DNA of 64,000 nucleotides from Enoplolaimus lenunculus (lineage: Eukaryota > Nematoda > Enoplea > Enoplida > Thoracostomopsidae), in contig JASANG010002266.1 in NCBI GenBank assembly GCA_030248215.1, positions 1 through 64,000 of the forward strand, read 5' to 3'. Within the stretch, counting starts at the first letter, position 1. Each line of letters starts with the position of its first letter. The notes under the pieces were generated by a model that was not told where the DNA came from, made no database searches, and was given only the letters and a program-made list of their open reading frames with translations. The translations under genes and the position numbers were made by a program. Shown here one piece after another: positions 1-12,828 of this stretch.

Positions 1-690
1 CTCCTCCGCACTCTATAACAAAAAAACGCACCGAAAATAAAGAGTAAATAAAGAATAAATAAATAAATAAATAAAATAAATAAAATATGTATAAATATTA
101 GTAAATATACGGAAACGTAGCCAGGGTGAAAGTTACGGGATCAGTCTGCAGTGAAATTTTGTTCAATCAGAAGAGTTTTAGCACCACTTGAAAAATCATG
201 TTACTATTTCTCACAATAAACGTCTTAAAAGTATTTTGATCCCCTCGCTCCGTGTGTTGAACGGACTCTGGGACTGCATGTAATATACTTCGAATTTGTT
301 TTAACATAAAATAAATAAAAAATTCTGTGTTTGTTCTTTTTTCAAATTTTTACAACAAACTATGGCCAATTAAATTAACTTTAACCAGGATCGCTTGCAA
401 TACGTAACGTTGTGCTCACAAAATGTGTAATCGTTTCAGCAAACGCTGGACATTTCACACATCAACAATAAAACAGCAACGTCATTTGGTTGATTTTTTG
501 TTCAAATTTTTCACCGAATATATTTTTCTGCTGTTCATAAACAAACTTCCCACTCATTGTCTTGTTGAAACGAATCTTTGTTTAGCTGAACTAACATTTC
601 GTCGGAAAGCTAAAACCTCTTTGCATCTGGAAATGCAGGCATTAAATACTGTGTTATCGAGTTGGTGCAAAAATAAGCCGTTGTACCTTT
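1..690. other. AT-rich sequence without a recognisable gene
   Basis: Positions 45-90 are a degenerate AATA/AAATA run. The rest is unique-looking AT-rich DNA. A 90-codon open frame at 423-695 has no splice context, no recognisable motif and ordinary composition, so I do not call it a gene. Confidence 0.5.
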
Positions 691-845
691 TATGATTTTT
701 TATAATTTTTGGACGCCGTCCGTCATCCATCATCGTTTGGGATCGTACGCTAATTATCGCATCCAATGCCACACGATGATGAACGATGGCGGACGGAGAC
801 AGACGGCAACGAACTGCGCCACACGACACGTATTGTGCCATCTGA

Positions 846-1015
846 AGGGTAGCGCTATACTTGTCGTATGGCGCTGTGCGACACTGTCCGTCATCGTACG
901 GCGTCGTACGTGAGTAATTAGCGTACGATACCGTACCGTAAACGCACGGCGACGGACGGCGCTGTACGGATGACGGACAGCGACGGACGGCATTAAAATA
1001 ATTAAAAAGTATAGC
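846..1015. repeat. GC-rich MITE, AGGGTAGCGCTATACTT family
   Basis: The left end reads AGGGTAGCGCTATACTTG and the right end carries the inverse of its inner part (AAAAGTATAGC). The core is built from GACGG/CCGTC and CGTACG words around a conserved GTGAGTAATT centre. Related copies lie at about 1296-1500, 28563-28755, 36095-36212, 48771-48906 and 60471-60606. There is no coding capacity. It stands out as a GC-rich island in AT-rich DNA, and open frames running through it are shadows. GC-rich words of the same kind also start upstream near 705. Confidence 0.6.
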
Positions 1016-1295
1016 ATCATTTAAATCTGCAGTTTAAAAACAGTCAGTACACCAGTAAGCGCTGTGATTAAATACAAACGAAACACTCAAATGCTACTGT
1101 CTGCATTTAGGCTCACGCTTTAGGCAAACGTTGCGTTTAGTCATTAAGGCGACATCAAAGCCGGTCGACTTGCTATTATCCGTTTGCAAACAAAAACATA
1201 ATTCGGAACAAATAAAAGCAAAAATGACAAACAAATTAATAATATAATATTTTCGAATATAACACAAAGTTCAATAATCCGGTTCAAATGTTTAG

Positions 1296-1500
1296 GGTTT
1301 CGCTATACTTTTAATTACGTCCGTCCGGCGCCATCCAACAGCGTCCGTCACCGTCTGCTACCATCCGGCGCCGGCCGCACCGTGCGTCATTGTGCGGTAA
1401 CCTACGTAAATTACGTACAATACCGTACGGTGACCGTCCGGTGCCGGACGTTGCCGTATCACAAGTATGGGCGCCGCCCTGACGCTTGTCGTCGGGAGAT
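1296..1500. repeat. GC-rich MITE, second copy, same family
   Basis: It begins TTTCGCTATACTTTTAATTACG and runs through the same CCGTCCGGCGCC and GTACG words as the 846 copy, in the opposite order. The right end (about 1485-1500) is degenerate. The flanking DNA to about 2260 shows nothing else I can name. Confidence 0.5.
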
Positions 1501-2259
1501 GTCGGTCTGATGACAGCCTGAAACATTAATCTTTAAACGGATTTTAACTGCAGCAAACTGCAAAAACACGTTTTGTGAACATACAATTAGGTCAAATAGA
1601 CATTAATGTCTCAAACAAATGAACAAAATATAACAACATCGACATATAAAACAAAAACAAAATGGCCTACAAACATTCAATATACAACGTGATTTTAGTA
1701 CAATTTAGTTTTTGAAATATATTTTGTTAAGCGACAAAACAGTATCGACACTGAACAAATTCAATTACTTGGGTGTCAATTTTGACTGAAAAATTTCTAA
1801 AATAATGGTTTATTTCAATGGTATTTTAGAAAATTATTAATAATTAAAGTTGAAGCTGTCTTCATTGGGAAAAAATATCCAATCAAAAATAGCCAACACC
1901 TCTTAGGAATTCCTCTTGGTTCGATACAAGACAACACAACGTTTTGTTAACATCGAATTACAAAATCACAGCGAGATTGACGTGCAGACTACGTTGTACT
2001 GCGTTTGCAATTTTTGCAATTTCTAGATTCTGCAGCAACAAATCGCAGACACAGTTCGTTGTGCATTTGCTAATTGAAATAATTTTATTTAACAAAGTTT
2101 CATAAATTGGATTTTACTGTTTAAATTTTAACTTAAATTTGTGTTCTCACAGCTCAAAACCTTCTGTGGCCGTCGCTGATCAGAGCTTGTTTCGTTAAGT
2201 GTTTCTGTCCAAATGCGACAACGCAAAATTAGTTTTATGTTCTTATTAGAAGTATAATT

Positions 2260-2263
<4 letters not shown>

Positions 2264-2319
<56 letters not shown>
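2264..2319. repeat. (TA)n microsatellite
   Basis: Perfect alternating TA run of about 55 bases. Neighbouring sequence (1530-3000) is AT-rich with no gene signal. Confidence 0.95.
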
Positions 2320-2321
<2 letters not shown>

Positions 2322-3028
2322 CGTACTTGTTCAGGAAATGATTGCAATCCGGGGCAGGAACTGTGAAGGAAAGCGACGCACCCTCTGTGTACAATTTCGC
2401 CTTTTCTGACATAAACCCGTTTCACAGCATTAAAACTATTCTATGTTAGCGAAATATTCCTTGCCTTCTCTGGACACTTTCAAGCCACCTTCTACTAGCA
2501 ATTTGTGGTCACAAAACTGCTGCAATCAGCAAAACTTTGCAATTTTCAAAATCCAGGTATTGCAGAGTACACGCGAGTGTGAAGAAAATTTTCTGACCAT
2601 TACTTTAGTACAAAATTACGTCTCAGATTTCATACAGGAAACTTTTAAACTGCGCTAAACACTAAAATATATTTTGTGGCATTTTAAGAACGACCATCTC
2701 TTGAGTGATTTTTGACGGAATTAAAATTATTAAATTTCAACATTTCTCACGACTGTTTGTTCTTTCTTTGATGTGAAATTTTTGTTTTTGGTCAGGAAAG
2801 TTTCGGGTTGAATTTGTGACTAATTTTTGCAATACATAATTAATTTTAATTTGTTTTGTCGTAGATGTTGTGGCAAAATTGCAATATTGTTGCAGTCGCA
2901 AAACATCAAAATTGTTACTTGTTAATATGTTGTATATTTGACAAAATATCGATAAAATAAGTAGAGCTGTACAAAGCGCAGCGAAAAGACACATATAAAC
3001 CAAAATACTTGCAATATTACAACATAAA

Positions 3029-3330
3029 ATGCAGGGCCAAAGCAGCCAGCCCCCACACCCCTCGTTTGGGGGAGCGCGTCCCTAAGGAGTCCCCATCTTA
3101 TTCGGTTGAAACAAAAACCGCCGAAGTTTTAAAATGCTTCTGGTTGCTAGCTTGCTTTGCTCTCGAGCTTGACGGTCCAAACCCTGGAGTTTGAGTGGAG
3201 CCGACATCCCTGTCTGCTCCGACACTGTAAAACCGCGCAGTGACGTACTCAGAGCCTTGCCAGAAGGAAACTTGATATAATCGCATTAATCTGCCGACTG
3301 CAAACCCTTAATTTTGAACGATTCATTGGA
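3029..3330 (+). other. GC-richer segment, possible LINE relic
   Basis: This stretch is richer in GC than its surroundings. One plus-strand frame (about 3130-3195) reads WLLACFALELDGPNPGV and then stops. That loosely resembles the leader of some non-LTR retrotransposon proteins, which end in an NPGP 2A-like motif, but the canonical D-x-E-x-NPGP is not met. No reverse transcriptase motif was seen nearby. It could equally be an unrelated repeat or chance. Confidence 0.2.
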
Positions 3331-4560
3331 GGAATTTATACCGTATTTTAGATACAGGATAGAACCCCGGACGCTCTGATTCTTGATCCAACGCTTTAAT
3401 CCAGTGAACTACAAATACGGCGATTCTACTGGCCGTTTTGTAGCTCAAAATTGATATCCGTTTGTCATAACAAAAACCACGGCAATAATTGTACCCTTAT
3501 CTGTACTGCTGACTGCGACAATGTGTGCGTTTCATGTTTAAACTAAAGTTGTTGCATTTTAGACTTTAATATTTTAGGTTTTGCAGTTAAAATTGTAGAA
3601 TTTTGTACAGTTTGCCAGCGAACAACACTTAACAAATGTCAGAGTTGTTGTTTTTTTGGTGTTTCTTTGTTACAATAAAGCATTTATTTATACATTTATA
3701 CATTTATAAAACATAATATATGTATCTAAATGTGTATATAAGTATATAATAATATACATATACATACATAGTTATATATTTATAAACGTTTAATATTAAC
3801 GTTAACGATAACATAGCGTTGCTCATAACCTTTAGTCGTTTTTGGTGTCTATTTATTACTGACAGAAACAAAAAACAACGAAACCAAATAACAACAGACA
3901 CAGATTTTAAGTAAGAAAGCATTTTTAAATTTAAATATTTTTTAAATGTAAAAGTTTAAAACAAAAAAATTTTTGGTTGGCTTAAAACTGGTTTCATGAA
4001 TTTGGGTACAATTTTGTAAAAACACACAACATCAGAGTCGCAGGTAAATACTGCAACTTATTTTTAATGTTAATTTTATCATTTTAGGAAATGTTAAAAT
4101 TTAAAATAAAACAAAAGCAACAAACGAATAATTGTCTTTTTTTAATTAAAACTAAACTGAGTATATTTTCACACGCTAGTGTTGTAACTGATTTTTTACA
4201 AGATTCTAATGAAATCTTATACACTTAAACTTGCCAATAAATGCATGAAAATAGTAGCTTCAGTATATCATTAACAGGCGACAAATATTAAAATCATGAA
4301 TCTAAGCTTAAATTTGCGTTATTTCTACCACATAATGTCGGTCACATGTTACCATACGTTTAAATTGCACAAAAAATGTCCGCATACTTTCACTTGTCTT
4401 TGGACACAAAACAGCATCGCAGAAACTATGTCCGGACAATTACACTAGCTAGCTAATATGTCCGCACATAGTTTGAATTATTTCGTGAAATGTCCATGTA
4501 TAGTTTGTACAAAGTGAAAGTTATTGGTTTCGGTGTAGTTCTCTTATTTCTGTTTTCCTG
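3331..4560. other. AT-rich intergenic sequence
   Basis: There are short TATA/ATAC simple-sequence patches at 3715-3785. Words of the form TGTCCGCAT and TGTCCGGACA recur at 4378-4500 and again, partly inverted, at 4975-5045; they may be ends of a degraded element. No gene seen. Confidence 0.4.
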
Positions 4561-4604
4561 GACCAAAAGTAAGTAAGATTTGGTAAAAAATTACTAGGCC
4601 ATTA

Positions 4605-4680
4605 AAAGGAGTTGATCCGAGGGCCCCGATATTGAGAGTCCACCGCTTTACCAATTCGGCTACCAGCGCGGAATTCGAAG
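4605..4680 (-). repeat. tRNA-like sequence (SINE head or tRNA relic)
   Basis: Read on the minus strand, an A-box-like GGTAGCCGAATTGGTAAAGC is followed after about 30 bases by a B-box-like GGATCAACTCC. The acceptor and anticodon stems do not pair properly, so this is not a working tRNA gene. Confidence 0.4.
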
Positions 4681-4778
4681 CACATAGCATAGGCAACGCT
4701 ATTAAAGTTGTATTATATTGTAAACAATATAACCTTAACTTATAACATGATATCAACAATTGTTGTTACTGTGTACTC

Positions 4779-4850
4779 CTAGTGCAGTGGTAAGGTCGTA
4801 TGGTTAATACGCCAATGGTCGGGTTTCAAACCTTGTGTGCAGGAAACCTA
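4779..4850 (+). repeat. tRNA-like sequence (SINE head)
   Basis: TAGTGCAGTGGTAAGG resembles an A box, and GGGTTTCAAACC, about 28 bases on, a B box. A non-tRNA body follows to about 4970. The stems do not close, so I read it as a tRNA-derived SINE fragment. Confidence 0.4.
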
Positions 4851-5009
4851 TTTTAGTTCGATACAAGCTATCTTGAAGCCCTAAAGTAGGTTTTCTTCCA
4901 GTTTTCTCTCAGTTAATCTAACCCAAATGAGTCCTCATACTTTTAAGATAGGCTGTCCAACGGTTAATATTTTCCGTGTCCGGACACAGTTTCAGAGAAA
5001 CTGTATTTT

Positions 5010-6560
5010 GTCCGTACCTAGCTAAAGATGGTTAAACGGACGAAAAGCATTAACTAGCTGACTGTTAAAGGACGTCTTTACCGTTTCGCAAAACTCTTGC
5101 ACATTTTTTGTGCAGGCCGAACGTACGGTAACGTGTGACTGACATAACGCCAGGGAATATCGGTTTGACAAATTTATCCAACGCATCCCAACTCATAGGT
5201 TTGGGTGCGTAATTCGTAATCACCGGCGGATCCAGAAATTTCTAAACGAAGGATCGCGTAAGAAGCTTAACGTCATTTTAATGCTAAATCTCAACACAAA
5301 ATATTAGGTTTGATGCCTGTTTAGGGGTGAGGCCGGCGAGGCAGCAGCGTGAGATGCATCAGTGCTATGAGTCAGTTTGACAAGTATAAACGCCTATTTG
5401 ATATGATAGGTGATATTGAAAACGGTTTCGTGCCAATTTATACTTCACAACGACAGATTTTTGTATCCTTTGAATTATGCAATTTGGTTATTTCTCTAAA
5501 TAATACTAGCAGAAGAAGAAACATTAATAAACACGGATTTTAGCAGGCCAGACAAGCATTAATTTTGTGGAAAATAAAAGTTTATCCCGTGAAAATCGCA
5601 ACAGATTGTCAGGACACTTCGAAAAATGTGTATAATCCAAAATCATATTAAACTGTTTTCGTACCGAAACTGATAAATTTTACTTAAAAAATTAAACCAC
5701 TCAAAAATTATTGATACAATTTTGCAGAAATCAAGAAGATAAAAACATTTTTTGGCAGAGGATTCTCTCAAAAAAAGCCATTGTCAACTTTATTACGTTT
5801 AGTTATTTATTAAAGTAGCAAAAACAAACCCAAAAACGTCTTTCAAGTTTAAAATTTTAGATTTAAAAAAGATGCGATTAGACTTTAAATTTTGTTTATT
5901 TTTATACAAGCAACCTTAAAAAACACCGCGGTATTAACGGAAACTGATAGTGATCAAAATAGCGCATTATCGCAATATCAAGTTTTTAAACACAAAAAAT
6001 TGCACTTTTTTCCCAAATGAGTACTAATTTCAGTCTAACAACAGTGCGCACTTGCTTAAAAATACACTAATTCACACTTCCTGTAATAATTAGTTTTGCA
6101 ACAACATTAATAGTTTAGCAGTCGTATTTTCAACTGTGTGCGTATAGAACTTGCTACTGCTTAGCGATAGGTTTACAAACAAAGGCCGTTGTAGATACCT
6201 TAATTTTAGCAGCGATAAGACGGCACGCAAATTTCAATTTTGACCACTGATCAGTTGGAAAGTTTACCAAGATTGATTTAAACTTGGAAAGACTGCAGTT
6301 CTCTCAACTGTAACTAAAAATAACGAAATTTGAAACCCCTAAATTTTGCAAATTTAATAACGAAAATTTATGTAACTTCAACAATATAACATGCGTTTAA
6401 CAGGTACTAAGCGTATATGCATACAGTACGAAATAGAATACAATTTATTTGTATACAAACGTCGACTAAAAACTTGTATTACATTCTGAATTGTAAAACT
6501 TAACTTCAAACTGATTATATTGATAGACATAGACAATGTTTTGCTAAAAAGTTGTGGAAC
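5010..6560. other. Gene-poor stretch with one weak ORF
   Basis: An open frame from an ATG at about 5367 codes for 58 residues beginning MSQFDKYKRLFDMIGDIENG. It looks amphipathic and protein-like for its first 32 codons, but I see no clear splice partners, promoter or homology. It could be a lone exon or chance. The rest of the stretch is AT-rich and featureless. Confidence 0.2.
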
Positions 6561-6564
6561 TCAG

Positions 6565-7175
6565 GGTACCACCGGAGATCTGTCTCCGGATCCGGCAGAA
6601 AATTGCACTGTAAATTCCAATGAGTTTATTTCTGAATTAATATGAGTAAACATTGACTCACTCTGAGTTGAGTTAACTCTGGGTGAGTTGGTTAATTAAC
6701 TCAGCATGAATCGATTCAACTCAAAATTCTGAGTTCTGATAGTCCTAACTCAGACTGAGTGATTCAACTCATTCTGAGTTAAAATCAACTCACTGAAATT
6801 TACAGTGTGATCTCCGGCTCCGACTCCGGTAGAATATCTGCCACAGGTTCCGGCAATTTCGCTAGTGAAATTACGTAAAATTTTACAATATTTATTTGTT
6901 TTGTGCGGTTTCATTCCGCTGTTGGTACAATTATGAGGAACAAATTGACGAGATTTTGTAAAAAAAATAAGCGTGAAACAAAAAGATTTAACAACACCTT
7001 ACAGATTTTTGCTAAAGTTAGCGAATTAAACATCATTTTCATCGTTTTCAGTACTTAATTTTACCTCACTTCTGGCTCACCTCCGGCTCCGCCTTCGACA
7101 AGTTTTGTTGACTTCCATCTCCGGCTTCGGCTACGGTATTTTTCACCTCCAGTTGCACCCTGGTGGAACTTTAAA
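6565..7175. repeat. CCGGCTCCGG-type repeat, split by a MITE
   Basis: Its left edge reads CCGGAGATCTGTCTCCGG and its right part CTCCGGCTTCGGCTACGG. The same arrangement occurs at 27690-27895, where the inner sequence is uninterrupted. Related words are at 7740-7980 and 19500-19620. Family unknown; it may be a dispersed element with partly inverted ends. A 202-bp MITE sits inside it at 6606. Confidence 0.5.
6606..6807. mobile_element. MITE, CACTGTAAATT family, full copy
   Basis: The element starts CACTGTAAATTCCAATGAG and ends in the inverse, CTCACTGAAATTTACAGTG. The 202-bp interior is made of repeated ACTCA/TGAGT words. It interrupts the CCGGCTCCGG repeat, so it is younger than that repeat. 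Diverged or partial copies lie at 12060-12170, 41263-41455, 49285-49545 and 60990-61250. No transposase is encoded. Confidence 0.75.
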
Positions 7176-9505
7176 CAGAAAACTGCTTAATTCATGTAAT
7201 TTTTTTAAAATTTACCTAAAATACGGTCGCACAGAGATAAGATTAGCTGGGGCGGTTGCGGAGGTAGTGCTTTATTCAATTATTTGTTAACTTTTTGCCA
7301 ACGGAATTTAGAAAAATAATTTTACAGTCGGTTTTTAGGGTCTGTGCTAGTTGCCGTATATCACCCATCTTTAAAAAGATACAACAGATGGCTCTAATTA
7401 TCGCAACAACTACTTTTTAAGTGAACTTCAGAGTAAAAAATTTTAGCGAAAATTAAGTTTCAAAAAAGTATTTTTGCAGCCAACTAAATAATCTTCCAAC
7501 ATAAATAAACAAAAAATAAACTGGCGCTGGCTCTGGTAATACTTTATCCCGAACTTTTGGCGATTTGGGTAATGTAATGTTTCGTATTTTGATAAAAGTT
7601 GTCTTATTCTAACGTTGTTCGATTTATAATTTTGGTGCAATTGAAAAAGTTTTTGTTTCAGAGATTTTTTCAAAAAAGGCTCAAAATCTGATTTTTGACA
7701 ACAATTTGTAGATTGAAGCTAAAACTTGCTAAAATTCACCATCATTAAAATTTCCTTCACTTCCGGCTGTGGATCAGCCTTTGAAGACACTTTGTCCGGT
7801 TCCGGTTTGGGATTTTCTGTACGATCCCGTTTACAAGTTTTAATATTCTTAATATTTAACGATAAACCAAAAAAATCATGTAAACTCCAGCTTATATCCG
7901 CACCTTTATTTTGCAGCAATAAATACTTACAAAAGCATTCGCGAACGCAAGTGTTTCCGGCAAATTTAAAACTATTCAAAAAACGATTTTTACATTAATT
8001 TTTACACATCTGTCTCACAAGCCTGAAGCCTGTCCTGCACCCATATAACAATATTTAACATTCTGTTTTGTAAATTAAAACAAAAGTAACCAACTTAAAC
8101 GCAAAAAAATTAGTTCATTATTTACTGTGAAAATAAAATAAAAGCACACAATAAACACGCACAGCCTGAAGAAGATGGGACTTGATAGTTTTAACTCGAC
8201 ACCGAAGCATAGATTTTCTTCTACACAAATACGATAAACGATACTTGTAAAAAATTAAATTGTTTTAAACATTAAAACTTTTAAATAATTTTAAATACTT
8301 CTTCATAAAGTTCTATGATATGTATAAGACAGGACGGCATAGGCAAAATGTCATTTTGGAAGCGTACAAACCTAACTGTAAAATGTTTTTAACTTAAAAA
8401 TTTGGTTATGGGATTTTAAACCTTGTAAACATGACTATTTTTATCTGATCAGAAAGAATTTGGTCAAAACTACGCCTCCTGTAATTGATCATTGGCATAT
8501 GTTTAACAATGTCAAACATACATCTAAAGTGTATCAAAAGTAACATTTTATTAATTGAAAACAAAAACTTAAATAAACTTGAAAAAAGAAGCAAATTTTG
8601 TTGCTAAATGGCAATGTTTTTACTTCCAGCAAACGAAGAAATAAATGCTGAAACAACCTGAAATCTGCCGATATTTGTTGTTACTCACAAGTTTTCAAGA
8701 TTTAAAAAAATATAAAAAACAAACGTCTGTGATTTGGAATATTTCAGTTTTCCACAAAATTATTGCTCCAAACAAAAAATTCATGGATGCGCCAATGAAT
8801 TCATACAACACTCGAAACTCAATTATGATCACATTTGGACGGTGTTAAAATAATAATAATAATAATAACAACAATAATTTCCTTCAAAATACTTCGGCTG
8901 CTCTTGAGTAAATAATAGGATTGACAACGCAAAAATAAGTGTCTTTGAGCCGTGACACAACGAGAGTGGAGTGCGAATGTGATGTTCACTCAGATTATCT
9001 GAACCAAAATTTTATATCAAAATTTAATGCTAAAATGTGCGTTAGATTTCTTGCTCGTTTCGCTCGTGAAGTTTCTTTCGCAATTATATTTTGATCCCCT
9101 CGTGAATGGAGTCCCCCCGTTGTTGGATTAACTTCTTCGCCTTTGTATCTCAGTTTGTTTATTTCAAGCAAAAATTTCGTTCAACAAATATATAATTTGT
9201 TCACTGTTTCAATAAACACAAATTTCAGTGTGATATGAAGCGGAACTTGCACTGTTTGCAGCAGGAACGTAAAATACAAATTCAACTGGACGGATGAATA
9301 CCATTCGCTCTGCAGCCTACGTTTTAAATCGAGAAATGCGGAAGAAATTGTTTGTTCGTTTAATAAAAATAAAGACGAAGCGAAATTAATTTCAGTATTT
9401 CAGTAATATTAAGTGTCACTCTTGGTAGGATCAATACAGAACGCAGCCGTTATTGGTGAGCCGCTGGAAAAGCAGGTTACGGGTGATTTTGACGTCTCAG
9501 GCCTA
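7176..9505. other. AT-rich stretch without genes
   Basis: It contains a second patch of the CCGGCTCCGG-type repeat at 7740-7980, an (AAT)n run at 8848-8868, and otherwise plain AT-rich DNA. Short open frames on both strands lack splice sites and motifs. Confidence 0.45.
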
Positions 9506-9506
9506 A

Positions 9507-10151
9507 ACACAAAATAAATTGTCTTGAAATTTCAAGACTCCAACTTTCTTAATTTTCAACACATAAATGTCTTGAATTTGAGACATTAATAGCTTTACTC
9601 ACCTCAGAAAGTCATGCCTGAAATGGTTAATACCAAAAATGTCTTATATTTAAGGAATTTTAAGACATAAATTTCTTCCTTTCACGAAATGGTTGTCTTA
9701 TATTCAACACTAATTTTATGATTTTATGTATGTAAAAAAGTTGCTCCGTTTTTATTCTTAGGAGTATATTTAAATAATCATATTTTAAGAATATTTCGGG
9801 TTGAGGTTACGCTCGCCCAACCTAAGATTATGTGTTGGACATATCTAAGGTTGTAAAATTAGGGTATATGACTCAGCTTAAGCCCCCCATTTTGCACTCG
9901 TTTTCCTATAAATCATTTTTCGTATGTTTCAGACACATTTGTCTTATATTTCAGAAATAATATACGTTCATGAAACAAACTCCTAAAATGCATACTTTTA
10001 AGCCAGAAACATTTCAGACCCGTATTTCTGAAAGATTTACGAAATAAAAGTCTGAAATTCAAGACATATATTTCTGGAGTCCGTATCAAGACTTAATTGT
10101 CTTAAATTTCAGACAATATATCTTGAATATAAAACAATTTATTTTGTGTGT
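9507..10151. mobile_element. MITE with internal TGTCTTGAAATT repeats
   Basis: The left end CACAAAATAAATTGTCTTG is mirrored at the right end as TATAAAACAATTTATTTTG. Between them, palindrome-like words such as TGTCTTAAATTTCAGACA recur at least eight times in varied form. About 645 bp, with no ORF of note. Confidence 0.6.
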
Positions 10152-10307
10152 GCAGATTCTACAGCGAACGTTCTATGGACTGTCCCATGTTGCCAGCGTA
10201 AACTGCATTTATTGTCGCATATATTTCGACACAAGCTTCCTGCGAGCATATAAATGTGTGCAATATGCACACATTTACCACATATGCATGATGCTTGCAA
10301 TTGGGTC

Positions 10308-10516
10308 CCATATTCTCAAATGCGTATAGCAACTATATCAGTTAGCAATATGTTTTCAAACTCGCTAACTATTGCAGTTTTTTAACTCAAAATTGGTGCA
10401 GTAGTAGAGCAAATCATATGCAAAAAGTGCTTAATCTGTAGATTTAGAATTAACTGGTTCTAAAGTTACTAGACCTATCAACCACTGGTAATAGGTGCTG
10501 CGCACATTTGAGAACG
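10308..10516. mobile_element. MITE, ATTCTCAAATG family
   Basis: Ends are ATTCTCAAATGCGTATAGCA and the inverse TGCTGCGCACATTTGAGAA. Other copies: 25370-25525, 29552-29863 (split by another element) and a right half at about 28920-29072. Confidence 0.6.
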
Positions 10517-10519
10517 CGG

Positions 10520-12055
10520 ACCAAGAATGTAAAAATTTTATTTATTTCACACCATTTAATGGCACGACATAGGGCACAACTTTAGGTGAAACAACCGGAT
10601 CCGGATACAAACCATTGGCTGTTATGTGGTGGCTGAGTTTCCGCAATAATTTTTCTTCCAGCTGCTTTTTTCTCACGTAGGGGTCTTTCCTTACTTTTAT
10701 GGATTGTTGACAGCTCAGTGGTTTTAAGTGAACGAAATCGGTGTGAATTGGCAGGGCGTATTTGTCACAATAAAGAATGAAAAAGTTAAAACGATCAGAA
10801 ACTCAAATCGGCTAAGCTTAGGGTTTATACTAAAACAAAAGCGAAAATACTGATACAAACCCGTAACCTGTTCACGTTGCTAGATGGTTGTAGAGTGACT
10901 AAAAATTCAAAGGAAAGAATAAATTGCGAAACTTTTAGGGGGGGCAGAAAAATTTTGTAGCTCAGCTGAGCCTCCGCCACCCCTTAGAATAATGACCCAT
11001 GCTAACTTATAGAAATAGGATTGTCCAAATTTCTTTATCTGTATTTTTAAGGTAAGTATACGACTAAAATGATGCATAACAGAACTCTTGGCCATTGTTA
11101 CTTTCACTGCCTTAACTCTGGATTAAAAGTATTTTTAAGCCCGATCCTTGAGCCTAAGCCTAAAAAATCAGTGTTAATCTTAAATTTAAATTAAAGCAAA
11201 AAAGTAGCCTAAAATATAATCATATTCTATTGCAGTCGTGCGACAAAACGAGACGACCTTAAAGTAACGTGGGCTGAAGTTTAGTTTGCATTTCGAAATA
11301 CGCAGTTGCATACTCTTGTCTTACGAGTCATCATCGACTACTGATGCAAAGTGACTTATTGCTGTGTCTACGTTTTCTCAAATACGGATGTACTTATATT
11401 TGTGTATTGTTTGACAAGCATTTCAAACTGCATTGACACAGCTAAAAAATATATCACATCAAAACGATTTAAACCGCGACCACAAAATTGATGAAATGTC
11501 AAAAACGAAATGTAATCACAGTTGCAGATGAAAAAATATTCAAAAGACACCAAACACAAACGAAATCGAAGCTCTGAAAACATTTTTCACGGAAAATTCT
11601 ACGACTTTAAACATTTGGTTCAAGTATAAGCAAATGATTGATTGAGTGACTCTCAAGCTGAAAATTCCAAATTTCGAACTGATGAAAGGTTCAGGAAAGT
11701 AAGAATGAACTAAGCAACAGGAGCATGTTTCCTAGAAGCTGACACAGGCCAGTAATCCGTTAAACCTGCTAACGGCAACAAAACAATTTCAAGAAAAGTA
11801 TGCGGTTGAACAAACAAATAGCAAATTTGTGGGGCTGAAACTTTTCTGGTGAGCGAAATTTTTTTAGAATAATAGAGAACGCTCGTAGTTCTACTTTGGC
11901 TTTGGGCTTAAGCTGATGATGACTCTTGAACATGAGTACGCCTTAATTTCCGGGTGAGTTGAAATGACTTAGAATGTCGAGTTGAAAGCGCTCAGAACTT
12001 TTAGTTCTGGTTTAAGGCTATCAGAGCGTAGATTTCTGTTCATTATAGATTATTT
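10520..12055. other. AT-rich stretch without genes
   Basis: I see only short unsupported frames. A fragment ACCTTAAAGTAACGTGGGC at about 11263 is an end of the type-2 TTAGGC MITE family described below. Confidence 0.4.
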
Positions 12056-12194
12056 TACTAACTAAACTTGGAATCAACTTAACTCAGTGTGAGTAAACGT
12101 TGACAGTTCTCAGAAAGAATCAACTCGTAACCGGAGAGTTGATTAATCAATTCATTGAAATTTACAGTGCATGCAACTGGCTGAGATTTATATG

Positions 12195-12450
12195 GTACAG
12201 AATGCACCAGCACGCGCGTTGTATTTTCACCGTTCTCACCTGATATATGAAGGACGTTCCGTAAAACATAAAAGCGTTGCATTTTTCTTATCTTTGGAAT
12301 TTGCTTGATTATGCATTGAAACAGCAAATAAAAAGGTGGATTGGACAAATGCCAAAGATGAAAAAATGCAACGTTTTTACGCTTTACGGAACGTCCATCA
12401 TGTATCAGGTGAGAACGGTGAAAATACAACGCACGTGTTGGTACATTCTA
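12195..12450. repeat. Long imperfect palindrome (foldback element)
   Basis: The arm 12195-12300 pairs with the inverse of 12345-12450, including TATTTTCACCGTTCTCACCTG on the left and CAGGTGAGAACGGTGAAAATA on the right. The long open frames on both strands here are created by the palindrome. A diverged CACTGTAAATT-family MITE abuts it at 12060-12170. Confidence 0.75.
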
Positions 12451-12828
12451 AAGAGGTGGATCGGGCAAAAATGCAACTTGAGCCTCAACATTTGGTCCCA
12501 CACAAAGCTTGACAACTTGAATAACTTTTGCCTAAAAGTGAATATCGACTACTGGTATTAGCGAAACAAAAATTAAAAACGCCGTCAAAGTTAAGCTTGA
12601 AACATAAGATAAATCCAAACCCAAATAACTTAATCGACCGAATCCTGTTGTGACAATTTCAACAAAATTGCCAAATGTTGCGCTGATCGGACTGTTTCCG
12701 AGCCAGGCGCAAAAACATTAATCAGACGAAATCTTTATACCGTAATTGAACAAAGCAATTTTAGTTCGATTGAAAATTTGTCCTAATGTCAATGGTGTTT
12801 TCATAATAATTCTTATAAATAAATTTCA

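Noticed and set aside
11368-11583. Minus-strand hydrophobic frame of 71 codons
   Set aside because: Random AT-rich frames are often hydrophobic; no other support.
11680-11705. Hammerhead ribozyme core (CTGATGA followed by GAAA)
   Set aside because: Stem II cannot form and the other core bases are missing.
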